Below, in pieces: positions 9,415 through 16,892 of a DNA stretch of 64,000 bases. This DNA comes from Pedomonas mirosovicensis. GTDB lineage: Bacteria > Pseudomonadota > Alphaproteobacteria > Sphingomonadales > Sphingomonadaceae. A program made the translations under genes and the position numbers. Numbering within the stretch: position 1 is the stretch's first letter; each line of letters begins with the position of its first letter. Under the pieces are notes generated by a model, which saw only the letters and a list, made by a program, of their open reading frames with translations, was not told the DNA's origin and searched no databases. The stretch covers positions 1,379,001-1,443,000 of the forward strand of contig NZ_JAKFIA010000001.1 in assembly GCF_022569295.1 (NCBI RefSeq), in the 5' to 3' direction.

Positions 9415-10203
9415 ATGGACGGAAATGCGAAGCCATCCGTTCTGATGGTGGACGATGAACCGCTGGTGATGCGGCTGCTCGGGCGGGCGGTGGAGACCAT
9501 GGGGTTCCATCCGCGCTACGCCTCCGACGGCTATGAGGCGCTGGAGGAAATCGACCGCGCGCCGGCCGCGCTGGTTCTGACCGACTACCACATGCCGGGC
9601 ATGACCGGCGTGGGGCTGGTCGAGGCGCTGGTGGACCGCGGAGCCAAGACCTGCCCGGTCATCCTCATCAGCGGCGACGATGACGCCGCCATGGTGCGCG
9701 CCGGGCTGCGGGCGGGCGTTGACGACTTCCTGGTGAAGGGCATGGCCTTCGGCACCTTCATGGGCCGGGTGCGCTTCTGGACCGAGGGGCCGTTCCGTGC
9801 GCTCCCGGAGCACATCCGCATAGCGGCGCTGGAGACGATGGACCGGCTGATGCCGCAGGACTTGCCGGTGCAGCAGCTGCGGCGCCGGCGCGACCTGCTG
9901 GTGGAGTGGGCCGCCATGGTGATGGCCGACCAGATCGCCGCCGCGCCGGAGGGCTTCGGCACGCAGGCGCTGGACCGGGTGCGCTTCCTCGGCGTGCTCG
10001 ACCGGGTGCTGGGCATTCTGGCGCGCACCTGCTGGCTGAACCAGCTGCAACGGGTCGATGCCCTCGTTGAGGTGGTGCGGTGGCTGGACCTGCCGTGGGG
10101 CGACCGGCTCCTCAAGGAAGAGATGCCCCGACTGGCGGAGTTGAGGCGGCGCGACATGGCCTTCGCCCATGCCGCCGCAACGTTGAGCGTGAGCGTGACA
10201 TGA
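9415..10203 (+). CDS. Response regulator with unassigned C-terminal domain
   Basis: The protein has 262 residues. A receiver domain fills about residues 1-120, with acidic pocket DDE, phosphoacceptor Asp in VLTDYHMPG and the conserved switch residues (LISGDDD, VDDFLVKG). The C-terminal half is alpha-helical and matches no DNA-binding or catalytic domain that I recognise, so the output is unknown. It follows mgtE closely and overlaps the DUF1489 gene by four bases (10200-10203). No histidine kinase is adjacent. Confidence 0.82.
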   Translation: MDGNAKPSVLMVDDEPLVMRLLGRAVETMGFHPRYASDGYEALEEIDRAPAALVLTDYHMPGMTGVGLVEALVDRGAKTCPVILISGDDDAAMVRAGLRAGVDDFLVKGMAFGTFMGRVRFWTEGPFRALPEHIRIAALETMDRLMPQDLPVQQLRRRRDLLVEWAAMVMADQIAAAPEGFGTQALDRVRFLGVLDRVLGILARTCWLNQLQRVDALVEVVRWLDLPWGDRLLKEEMPRLAELRRRDMAFAHAAATLSVSVT

Positions 10204-10634
10204 GCGTGCATCTGATAAAGATGGCTGTCGGCGTCGACAGCCTGGAAGACCTGACGGATTACCAGCGCCGGTCGGCGATCCAGCGGGCGGATGGCCGGCT
10301 GGTGTGCCGCCACCGCACCCGCCACGCCCCCAAGCGCGACGCGGAACTGCTGGACGGCGGCTCGCTCTACTGGGTCATCAAGCGGCAGATCGCGGCGCGG
10401 CAGGAAATCCTCGGCTTCGAACCCCTCGAAATCGAAGGGCAAACCCATTGCCTCATCCACCTGAACCCGGAGGTCATTCCGGTGATGCCGCAGCCGCGCC
10501 GCCCGCACCAGGGCTGGCGATACCTGGAAGGCGCGGATGTGCCGCCCGATCTCGGCGGAGCAGGAGCGGGCGCAGGCATCACCGAGCTGCCGCCCGCGCT
10601 GCTGAAGGAACTCAGGGAGCTGTGCCTGCTGTAG
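10200..10634 (+). CDS. DUF1489 family protein
   Basis: The protein has 144 residues of the alphaproteobacterial DUF1489 family. Recognisable features are the opening MSVHLIKMAVGVDSLEDL, a central RHTRHAPKRDAELLDGGSLYWVIK block and the end PRRPHQGWRYLEG. No function is established. It is probably cytosolic, as there is no signal peptide or membrane segment. It shares an ATGA overlap with the upstream response regulator gene. Confidence 0.85.
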   Translation: MSVHLIKMAVGVDSLEDLTDYQRRSAIQRADGRLVCRHRTRHAPKRDAELLDGGSLYWVIKRQIAARQEILGFEPLEIEGQTHCLIHLNPEVIPVMPQPRRPHQGWRYLEGADVPPDLGGAGAGAGITELPPALLKELRELCLL

Positions 10635-10651
10635 GGGCGCATGTCCCTTGG

Positions 10652-10715
10652 TTTTTGCAGGAAGAACGCGTTCCCCCTGCGACCCCCATTTCGTTCGAAC
10701 GGGACGTGTTTCCGG
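10652..10715 (+). repeat. Palindromic intergenic repeat, copy 2
   Basis: A TTTTTGCAGG ... CCCTGC hairpin is centred on the perfect palindrome GAACGCGTTC. It is followed by CCCCCATTTCGTTCGAACGG and GACGTGT, the tail shared with other copies. It starts 18 bases after the DUF1489 stop and could serve as its terminator. Confidence 0.7.
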
Positions 10716-11060
10716 CGATTGCTGGAGCGGCGGAGTCTCCATGTCATCTACGACACTTTGCCGAAAGAAGAGGCGCGGGGGGTGTGGAGCGGGGCGCGCG
10801 GGTTGGGGAAGAGCCCGACCCGTTGCTGCCGGGCGCGCGGGCTTTCGGATGGGCGGAACGCCGGGCAGGCGGTTTTCGGACGCGCGGGCGGCCAAGCGGA
10901 CAGGCTTCCGGGCAGGCGGGGCGGAGCGCAATCGGTTAAGGCTCCTGATCCAGACGACGTGCGGCCCGCTCGCTATGCGGCCGATTGTGGCTGATTGGGC
11001 CGTGGCTTCTGGAAGCGGCCGTGCGTACCGATACAATTGCTCCTTAAAATCATTCTAAAA
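10698..11060 (-). repeat. Dispersed element, copy A
   Basis: This copy shares with copy B (16127-16653) several ordered blocks: AACGGGACGTG, GACACTTTGCCGAAAG plus a GCGGGGGTGTGGAG-like block, GCGGCCGATTG, GGGCCGT, and a 25-nt identical terminal block at 11036-11060. Between the blocks the sequence has diverged and lengths differ. On the minus strand the terminal block reads as an inverted-repeat motif (TTTAGAA-TGA-TTTTAAG) followed by AAGGAG. Confidence 0.65.
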
Positions 11061-11222
11061 TTATAAATGTTCGGAATTTGCGCCGATGGGTGGGGCTGGA
11101 TGCAGCCGGATGCGCCCCCGTGATTCCCGGATCCAAAGGGCCGTAACCGCTGGGGCAGGGCGCGGCTGGTTCAAACGAAACGGGAGATGCAGGAGGGGCG
11201 AAGCCACTGGCTGAGCGACCCT

Positions 11223-11299
11223 CCTGTGAAAACAAACCTGGCCTGTGAAAACAAACCTGGCCTGCGAAAACAAACCTGGCCTGCAAAAAACAAACCCGG
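11223..11299. repeat. 19-bp tandem repeat, four copies
   Basis: The unit CCTGTGAAAACAAACCTGG starts at 11223, 11242, 11261 and 11280. The first two copies are identical, the third has one change and the fourth is degenerate with an extra A. It lies just 3' of the first GIN-domain gene, which ends at 11322 on the minus strand. Confidence 0.9.
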
Positions 11300-11321
11300 A
11301 AAGAAAAACGATCGAACCGGC

Positions 11322-11978
11322 TCAGCTTGCGTCTGCGTGGTAGGTGACGCCGCCGCCGCCCAGGATGGTCTTGGAGCGGTCCTTGGGGTTGCCGTAGACA
11401 TCGATATCGCCCGAGCCCATCACGCGGGCGGAGAAGCTCTGGCTCGCGTAGGCGGAGACATCGCCGCTGCCCGCGATGCGGATGGCAACGGAATCGCAGC
11501 GCAGGTCTTTCGCGCGGATGTTGCCCGAGCCCGCCACGTTGATGGTGAGGGACGTGCAGGTGCCATTGGCGGCGATGTCGCCGGAGCCGGCGATCTTTAT
11601 CTCCAGCTCGTCCGCCTTCAGGCTGTTCATCGCCACGTCGCCCGAGCCCGCCAGCAGGAACGAGCGCAGGTCCGGCATGGTAACGGTGACGGTGAGCCTG
11701 TCCGTCCGGCTGCCCTGCTTTTGCTTCAGGCGCAGCACGCCGTCGTCCACCTTCGGTTCCAGGTCATCGAGCGCGGCCTGGCTGCCTCTGGCAACGACCG
11801 AGATTTTATCGCCCTGTTGGATGCGGACATCCATCGAGCCTTCCAGCGACACGCCGGTGAAGCCCTTGGCGTCGATCTGGCGCTCGATGACCGCCGCGCG
11901 GTTGGGGGCGGCGATGGCGACGGCCGTGGCAACAGACAGGGAGCTGAACGCAACGAGGGCGATGGTTTTCAGGCGCAT
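11322..11978 (-). CDS. GIN-domain (DUF2807) exported protein 1
   Basis: The protein has 218 residues with a cleavable signal peptide (about residues 1-23, ending AIAAP). The mature part is a DUF2807 / head GIN domain: repeated short strands of the pattern AGSGDV, AGSGDIAANG, AGSGNIRAKDL, AGSGDVSAYA and MGSGDIDVYGNPK, predicted to form a right-handed beta solenoid. The function of such proteins is not established; extracytoplasmic binding or adhesion has been suggested for relatives. It is the last of three paralogues on the minus strand in this region. Confidence 0.88.
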   Translation of the reverse strand: MRLKTIALVAFSSLSVATAVAIAAPNRAAVIERQIDAKGFTGVSLEGSMDVRIQQGDKISVVARGSQAALDDLEPKVDDGVLRLKQKQGSRTDRLTVTVTMPDLRSFLLAGSGDVAMNSLKADELEIKIAGSGDIAANGTCTSLTINVAGSGNIRAKDLRCDSVAIRIAGSGDVSAYASQSFSARVMGSGDIDVYGNPKDRSKTILGGGGVTYHADAS

Positions 11979-12023
11979 TCTTTTTCTCCTCAGATGGACG
12001 GCTGGCGATGGTGCGGCCGGGCG

Positions 12024-12710
12024 TTACTGTGCCGTGTCGTGATAGGTGATCTCGCCGATGCCGAAGCGGTCCGCCGCGCGGGCCTTGGGGTTGCCGTAGA
12101 CATCGATGTTGCCGACGCCATAAAGGTGGCCCTGCAGGCTTTCATCGGCAAAGACATCAAGGTTGCTCGCACCGGCCAGCTCCGCCGACACGGTATGGCA
12201 TTTCAAATTCCTGGCGTTGACGTTGCCCGCGCCGGTGATGCCGACGGTGAGCTGGTCGCAGGTGCCGCTGGCCTCGAGATTGCCCGCGCCGTTGATTTGC
12301 AGGACGATCTTGTCCAGCGCCATGTCGCTGATATCCACATTGCCCGCGCCGTTGACGACCAGCCCGGTGAGGGTGGGCATGACGATATCGACGACGGTTT
12401 TTTCGCGGAATTCGATCGATTTCGCTTCCTGCTGCTCAAGGTAGAGCACGCCGTCCCTCACCTGCGACCGGAACCGCTCCAGCGCCGCCTCGCTGCCGGT
12501 GACGACGACGCTGGGCGTCTCGCCCTGGGTCACGTTGACGTTGATGGCTCCCTTGAAGGACAGGCCGGTGAAGTCCGTGGCCTCGATCCGGCGGTGCGCG
12601 GTGCCGGACGTATCGGCTTCCTTGTGTGCCGAGGAGCGAACGATAGCGGCGATGGCCGCAGCACCCAGGAGGACACCGATAACCGACACCAGAACGACCT
12701 TGGAACGCAT
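12024..12710 (-). CDS. GIN-domain (DUF2807) exported protein 2
   Basis: The protein has 228 residues from the ATG at 12710, chosen for the upstream GGGAGGAAAA. The N-terminus (MRSKVVLVSVIGVLLGAAAI) is a signal peptide or membrane anchor. The rest carries the repeating solenoid motif NGAGNVDIS, NGAGNLEASG, TGAGNVNARNL, AGASNLDVFA and YGVGNIDVYGNPK. Compared with its neighbours it uses GAGN in place of GSGD in most turns. It is separated from paralogue 1 by 45 bases, so the two may be co-transcribed. Molecular role unknown. Confidence 0.87.
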   Translation of the reverse strand: MRSKVVLVSVIGVLLGAAAIAAIVRSSAHKEADTSGTAHRRIEATDFTGLSFKGAINVNVTQGETPSVVVTGSEAALERFRSQVRDGVLYLEQQEAKSIEFREKTVVDIVMPTLTGLVVNGAGNVDISDMALDKIVLQINGAGNLEASGTCDQLTVGITGAGNVNARNLKCHTVSAELAGASNLDVFADESLQGHLYGVGNIDVYGNPKARAADRFGIGEITYHDTAQ

Positions 12711-12791
12711 TTTTCCTCCCTGAGCAGTATCCCCGGCCAGCGGATGAACTAATATCATCCGTTGGTAATATTCCTTCCGGCGGAGACTGCT

Positions 12792-13064
12792 ATGAAATGG
12801 TTCGGAAAGCTAGCCCTTGGCGCGGCCTGCGTTGCGTTTGGCGCAGGAGTGTTTCTCATTTCCCATGAGAGGCCGGCGGAGGCCCAGTCCTTCGGTGTCG
12901 GCGGCGGCGGGCCGTTGCATGTGGCGGCCTCGAGCGTGGGCAATACCAGCCATGCCTGGGCGATCGACCCGCGCACCAGCCTCGTCATCCACTGCGTGGC
13001 GGAAGGGGTGAAGGCCGAGTTCAAATGCGCCTCGGAGCCCCTGCCGGGCATGGCCCGGCCCTAA
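12792..13064 (+). CDS. Small secreted protein of unknown function
   Basis: The protein has 90 residues from the ATG at 12792 (GGCGGAGACTGCT upstream). The N-terminus MKWFGKLALGAACVAFGAGV looks like a signal peptide or anchor. The mature part has a glycine stretch (SFGVGGGGP) and two cysteines (HCVAEG and FKCASE) that could pair. No family recognised. It is divergent from GIN protein 2 and convergent with GIN protein 3. A 27-bp tandem repeat overlaps its last codons. Confidence 0.6.
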   Translation: MKWFGKLALGAACVAFGAGVFLISHERPAEAQSFGVGGGGPLHVAASSVGNTSHAWAIDPRTSLVIHCVAEGVKAEFKCASEPLPGMARP

Positions 13065-13114
13065 GTGGCTTCGGGCATGGCCCGGCCCTAAGCGGCTTCG
13101 GGCATGGCCCGGCC
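13045..13114. repeat. 27-bp tandem repeat overlapping a stop codon
   Basis: The unit CGGGCATGGCCCGGCC plus 11 bases begins at 13045, 13072 and 13099; the third copy is partial. The core GGGCATGGCCCGGCCC is itself nearly palindromic. The first copy contains the last codons and stop of the small secreted protein. Confidence 0.85.
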
Positions 13115-13148
13115 GTCGGCGGCATTGCCGGACGGCCGGGCGGCAGCT

Positions 13149-13811
13149 CTAGCGGGCCCCTGCGTGGTAGGTGATATCCCCGACACCGCGGCTTTGGCTC
13201 TCCCGCTCCTTGGGGTCGCCGTAGATATCGATATCGCCGACGCCTCGAACCGAGGCGTGCACGCTCTGGCGCGCGTGGACGGCAATGTCGCCCGCGCCGC
13301 TAACCCTGGCCGAGACGGCGCGGCATTTCAGGTTCTTGGCCACGATGTCCCCCGCGCCGGAGACGCTCGCTTCCAGTTCGTCGCACGTGCCGCTGGCGAT
13401 GATATCCCCCGCGCCGCTGACGGCCAGCGAGACCCGGCCCAGCTTCATGGCGCTGAGGGTGACATCGCCGCTGCCCTTGACCTTCACCGCCTGGAGCGCC
13501 GGCATGGTGATGGCGACCGTCACCTTGCCGTGGTTGCCGAAGAACGTGCTCTCCTGATCGAGCGCGAGCACGCCGCCGTCCACCTTCGCCTGCACCCGAT
13601 CAAGCGCAGCCGGTGAGCCGCTGGCAACGACGCTAAACCGGGCCCCCTGCCTGATCGTGATATCCATGGCGCCTTCGAGGCGGACCTGGGTGAAGCCCGC
13701 AACAGGGATCTCCCGCACCGCGGTTTCGGCCAGGGCAGGGCCTGCGGCGAGGGCGGGCAGGAGGACGGAAAGGCCGCCGAGCGCGGCGGCAGTTGCAAGC
13801 CTGATGGACAT
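13149..13811 (-). CDS. GIN-domain (DUF2807) exported protein 3
   Basis: The protein has 220 residues from the ATG at 13811, with a clear signal peptide (about residues 1-29, ending GPALA). The mature region shows the DUF2807 pattern KGSGDVTLS, SGAGDIIASG, SGAGDIVAKNL, SGAGDIAVHA and RGVGDIDIYGDPK, ending GVGDITYHAGAR. The C-termini of paralogues 2 (GIGEITYHDTAQ) and 1 (GGGGVTYHADAS) end the same way. This supports local gene duplication. Confidence 0.88.
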   Translation of the reverse strand: MSIRLATAAALGGLSVLLPALAAGPALAETAVREIPVAGFTQVRLEGAMDITIRQGARFSVVASGSPAALDRVQAKVDGGVLALDQESTFFGNHGKVTVAITMPALQAVKVKGSGDVTLSAMKLGRVSLAVSGAGDIIASGTCDELEASVSGAGDIVAKNLKCRAVSARVSGAGDIAVHARQSVHASVRGVGDIDIYGDPKERESQSRGVGDITYHAGAR

Positions 13812-13899
13812 GGTCTTCCCCGAACTGTTCGTCTCGCCCAGCATGGCCCGCTCCCCAGAGAAACGGAATAGGCCATTTTAATGGGCTCGCAGGGGGCGC

Positions 13900-14739
13900 T
13901 CAGACCGCCGGGCGGATGGGCCATGGTTCGGCGCGGCGCTCAAGCACCTCAACGGGATCGCCCACGCGCACGGGGCCGGGCACGCGCGGCACCGCATTCC
14001 AGCCGAACAGCGCGCCGGAGACTCGCGCGTCGGCGGACCTGCGGCAGCGCTGGAGCGTGCGGAGCGGCTCCTGGCTCGACCGCTCGGCGGTTTCCTGATC
14101 GGTGGTGGTGATGATGCAGCGGGTGCAGGGCTTGACCAATTCAAGCTCGACCGCGCCGATGCGAAGCGTGAGCCAGCTGTCCTCTCCCCAGGGCTCGTCG
14201 CTCTCGATGACGAGGCTGGGGCGGAAGCGGGCCATGGGCGCAGGATGCGCCAGCCGACGGTTGAGGTCCGCCAGGGAGGCGGTGTTGACGATAAGGATGG
14301 GATAGCCGTCGGCGAACCCGACCTCGCCGCCCCAGGGCACCCAGGTGGCGGGAAGGCGGCGGTTCGCGCGCTCCGGCATCCAGACGAGGCGCAGGGACCG
14401 GCCAAACCAGCCGGAGAGCCAGCCGGAGGCGGCCTCGGCGAGGCGGGCGGGAACCGTGTCCTTCCACACGGTGGCCATAACGATGGGCGCGTCCTCGCCC
14501 GGAACATCCAGCGCCAGCGTGCCCGCGCCGGGAGCGGAGAGGGTGAGCCCGTTCGGCCTCAAGGTGGCGGCGAGAAGGGCGAGGCGCGGCTCCTCCCGCT
14601 GGGTGAGGAAACGGCCCGCCTCATCGACGATCATCCAGCGGCGGTCCTCCGCAAAGCCGGCAGGCCGCAGCGCTGCTTCTTCCACATCCACCACGCGGCC
14701 GGACTTGACGGGATAGAGGTGAAGGCTGGCAACGCGCAT
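13900..14739 (-). CDS. MOSC domain-containing protein (mARC-like)
   Basis: The protein has 279 residues. An N-terminal MOSC N-type beta-barrel (about residues 1-120; opening MRVASLHLYPVKSGRVVDVEEAAL) is followed by the MOSC domain with the conserved cysteine in KPCTRCIITTTDQETAER, expected to hold molybdenum cofactor. Relatives reduce N-hydroxylated compounds or transfer sulfur; the substrate here is unknown. The iorAB molybdenum enzyme lies in the same window but is not adjacent. The gene stands alone between a GIN gene and an acyl-CoA dehydrogenase on the same strand. Confidence 0.88.
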   Translation of the reverse strand: MRVASLHLYPVKSGRVVDVEEAALRPAGFAEDRRWMIVDEAGRFLTQREEPRLALLAATLRPNGLTLSAPGAGTLALDVPGEDAPIVMATVWKDTVPARLAEAASGWLSGWFGRSLRLVWMPERANRRLPATWVPWGGEVGFADGYPILIVNTASLADLNRRLAHPAPMARFRPSLVIESDEPWGEDSWLTLRIGAVELELVKPCTRCIITTTDQETAERSSQEPLRTLQRCRRSADARVSGALFGWNAVPRVPGPVRVGDPVEVLERRAEPWPIRPAV

Positions 14740-14778
14740 GGCAGGGCTCTGAACAGACCGGAAGGAAAATGATTCTCC

Positions 14779-15981
14779 CTAGTTGTACTGCCTCAATTCC
14801 AGCTTGGCGATGGCCTGGCGGTGCACTTCATCCGGTCCGTCCGCCAGCCGCAAGGTGCGCTGGGCGGCGTACATGGAGGCGAGCGGGACGTCGTCGCTGA
14901 CGCCGCCGCCGCCGAAGGCCTGGATCGCCATGTCGATGACCCGGCAGGCCACATTCGGCGCGACCACCTTAATCATTGCGATCTCCTTCTGCGCCGTTTT
15001 GTTGCCGACCGTATCCATCATGTACGCGGCCTTGAGGGTGAGGAGCCGGGCCATGTCGATCTGGCAGCGCGCCTCGGCGATGCGCTCGTGCCACACGCCG
15101 TGCTCGGCAATGGGCCTGCCGAAGGCGACGCGGGACTTGAGCCGCTTGCACATCAGCTCCAAGGCCCGCTCCGCCGCACCGATGGAGCGCATGCAGTGGT
15201 GGATGCGGCCCGGCCCCAGCCGCCCTTGCGCGATCTCGAACCCGCGCCCTTCGCCCAGCAGCATGTTGGCGGCGGGGACGCGCACGTTCTCGAACACCAC
15301 CTCGAAATGGCCGTGGGGCGCGTCGTCATGGTGGAAGACGGTGAGGGGACGGATCAGCCGCACGCCGGGCGTGTCGGCGGGCACGAGGATCATCGACTGC
15401 TGCTGGTGCCTGGGCGCGTTGGGGTCAGTCTTGCCCATGACAATGAAGATCTTGCAGCGGGGATCGCCCGCGCCGCTGGTCCACCACTTGCGGCCGTTGA
15501 TGACATACTCATCGCCGTCCGGCACGATCGATGTCTCGATGTTGGTGGCGTCCGACGAGGCGACGGCGGGTTCGGTCATGGCGAAGGCCGAGCGGATCTC
15601 CCCCGCCAGCAGGGGCTTTAGCCACGCTTCCTTCTGCTCCTCCGTGCCGTAGCGCTCCAGCGTCTCCATGTTGCCGGTGTCGGGCGCGGAGCAGTTGAAC
15701 ACTTCGGACGCCCACGCGACCCGGCCCATCTCCTCGGCCAGCGGCGCATACTCAAGGTTGGTAAGCCCCGCGCCAAGCTCGGAATGGGGCAGAAACAGGT
15801 TCCACAGCCCCTCCGCCTTCGCCTTTTCCTTCAGCTCCTCGATGAGCGGCAGCACCTTCCAGCGCTCGCCCGTCTCGACCTGCGCGCGCCACGTGGCCTC
15901 GCTCGGGTAGACGTGCGCGTCCATGAAGGCACGGACGCGATCGATGTACTCAAGGGTCTTCGCGGAATAGTCGAAGTTCAC
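14779..15981 (-). CDS. Acyl-CoA dehydrogenase
   Basis: This is a flavoprotein of about 400 residues catalysing alpha,beta-dehydrogenation of an acyl-CoA thioester. The GTG at 15981 is preferred because GGGGAGG precedes it and the family normally starts near NFDYSAKT; an in-frame start exists at 16053. Visible motifs are the FAD/substrate segment [40 protein letters not shown] and the C-terminal region [34 protein letters not shown]. The [14 protein letters not shown] form is that of the longer-chain or ACAD10/11-like group. No beta-oxidation partner is adjacent. Confidence 0.9.
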   Translation of the reverse strand: MNFDYSAKTLEYIDRVRAFMDAHVYPSEATWRAQVETGERWKVLPLIEELKEKAKAEGLWNLFLPHSELGAGLTNLEYAPLAEEMGRVAWASEVFNCSAPDTGNMETLERYGTEEQKEAWLKPLLAGEIRSAFAMTEPAVASSDATNIETSIVPDGDEYVINGRKWWTSGAGDPRCKIFIVMGKTDPNAPRHQQQSMILVPADTPGVRLIRPLTVFHHDDAPHGHFEVVFENVRVPAANMLLGEGRGFEIAQGRLGPGRIHHCMRSIGAAERALELMCKRLKSRVAFGRPIAEHGVWHERIAEARCQIDMARLLTLKAAYMMDTVGNKTAQKEIAMIKVVAPNVACRVIDMAIQAFGGGGVSDDVPLASMYAAQRTLRLADGPDEVHRQAIAKLELRQYN

Positions 15982-16101
15982 GCCATCCTCCCCGGCAGGC
16001 TGCTGCTCATCCGGTGAAAAGGTAGGGCAAAAGCCGGGCGGCACCTCGCGCAAAAACAGGGGGTGAAGGGGGGAGGGTTTGGGGGTGGGGACAGGAAGAT
16101 G

Positions 16102-16142
16102 AAAGGGGGTCTTGGGCCCCCCTTTGTTTTGAACGGGACGTG
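16102..16142 (+). repeat. Palindromic intergenic repeat, copy 3
   Basis: Arms AAAGGGGG (16102-16109) and CCCCCTTT (16118-16125) form a hairpin followed by GTTTTGAACGGGACGTG, the tail shared with copy 2. It lies upstream of the acyl-CoA dehydrogenase start. Confidence 0.7.
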
Positions 16143-16653
16143 CGCGGCATCAAGGGCTACGCCTGCCGGATCTGCGGGCGCAAGTGGCCACGTATGGGGT
16201 ATTTCATGTCACCTGTGACACTTTGCCGAAAGGGCGGCGCGGGGGTGTGGAGGAGGTGTCGAGTGTGATGTTGGGGTGGTGCCGCGCTGGTTAGAGGGCG
16301 AGCCTCATGAAGGGCTTACCGGCTGGCGGGGCGAAGCTTGAGGCGTCGCTCCCGGCGTAGCGGGGAGGCCAGCGAATGATGGATAGCTGGCCGCAGGCAG
16401 AAACCCGTCGCTCCCGGCGTAGCGGGGAGGCCAGAGACGTTGCTGTCGAGCGCGGCATAGCGCGGGGCGCTACTGTCGGGTGCTGCGTGGCTCGAAGCGT
16501 TGCTGCCGGGCTTGGCAGCCGATGGCGCGGGTTCCAGATGATGCGCGGTGCGTGCGACACGCGGCCGATTGCGGGTTGCCGGGCCGTAGGTTTGGGGGGC
16601 GGTCGTGTATCTTACGAGGAGCATAGAGATTGCTCCTTAAAATCATTCTAAAA
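16127..16653 (-). repeat. Dispersed element, copy B
   Basis: This is a longer counterpart of copy A (10698-11060) with the same ordered blocks, including GACACTTTGCCGAAAG, GCGGCCGATTG, GGGCCGT and the identical 25-nt end (16629-16653). On the minus strand AAGGAG is followed eight bases later by an ATG at 16624. Confidence 0.65.
16344..16434. repeat. Two identical 29-bp repeats separated by 33 bp
   Basis: The same 29 bases occur at 16344-16372 and 16406-16434. They contain a CTCCC/GGGAG dyad around GGCGTAGC. A diverged third unit begins near 16444 but at a different spacing. There are no cas genes in the window. Confidence 0.75.
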
Positions 16654-16817
16654 GCTAAAGATATTCAGGATGCTCGCTGGTGAGTGTGGGCCGGGCCCGG
16701 CCGGGCGCTGGTGAGTGTGGGCCGGGTGCTAGTGAGTGTAGCCAAGTGCTGGCGGGTGCGGCCGGACATGGCCCTGTTGTCTCCAAAAAACGATTGGGCG
16801 CGATGGCCGCGATGCAG

Positions 16818-16885
16818 GGCGCGGCCCGAAAAGCGAAAGGGAGGTTGCCAGGAGGGTCCGAGACCCTCCTGCAAAATCAAGATTA
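16818..16885 (-). repeat. Palindromic intergenic repeat, copy 4 (inverted)
   Basis: A perfect hairpin CAGGAGGGTC/GACCCTCCTG with a 3-nt loop lies at 16849-16871. On the minus strand it is followed by CCCTTTCGCTTTTCGGGCC, matching the tail of copy 1. It starts 22 bases after the oxygenase gene stop (16893) on the minus strand and is probably its terminator. Confidence 0.75.
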
Positions 16886-16892
16886 CCCAAAC

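Larger units (their letters stand above)
10635..11321. other. Repeat-rich intergenic region
   Basis: No convincing gene lies here. The region holds a palindromic family copy (10652-10680), a larger dispersed element that recurs at 16127-16653 (here 10698-11060) and a four-copy 19-bp tandem repeat (11223-11299). Open frames in this GC-rich stretch lack family resemblance. Confidence 0.7.
15982..16892. other. Repeat-rich intergenic region
   Basis: No family-recognisable gene. It contains palindromic repeat copies (16102-16125 plus strand; 16849-16871 minus strand), dispersed element copy B (16127-16653), two identical 29-bp repeats and a short repeat with GTGAGTGTGGGCCGGG units near 16680-16740. 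One minus-strand frame (16316-16624) begins after AAGGAG at good spacing but is proline/arginine rich and unconvincing. Confidence 0.65.

Noticed and set aside
10655-11036. Coding gene on either strand in the repeat-rich gap
   Set aside because: Open frames are produced by high GC; products are Arg/Pro/Gly rich and match nothing recognised.
16344-16434. True CRISPR array
   Set aside because: Only two exact repeats, no cas genes, no leader, and the surrounding sequence belongs to a dispersed intergenic element. Kept only as a low-interest observation.
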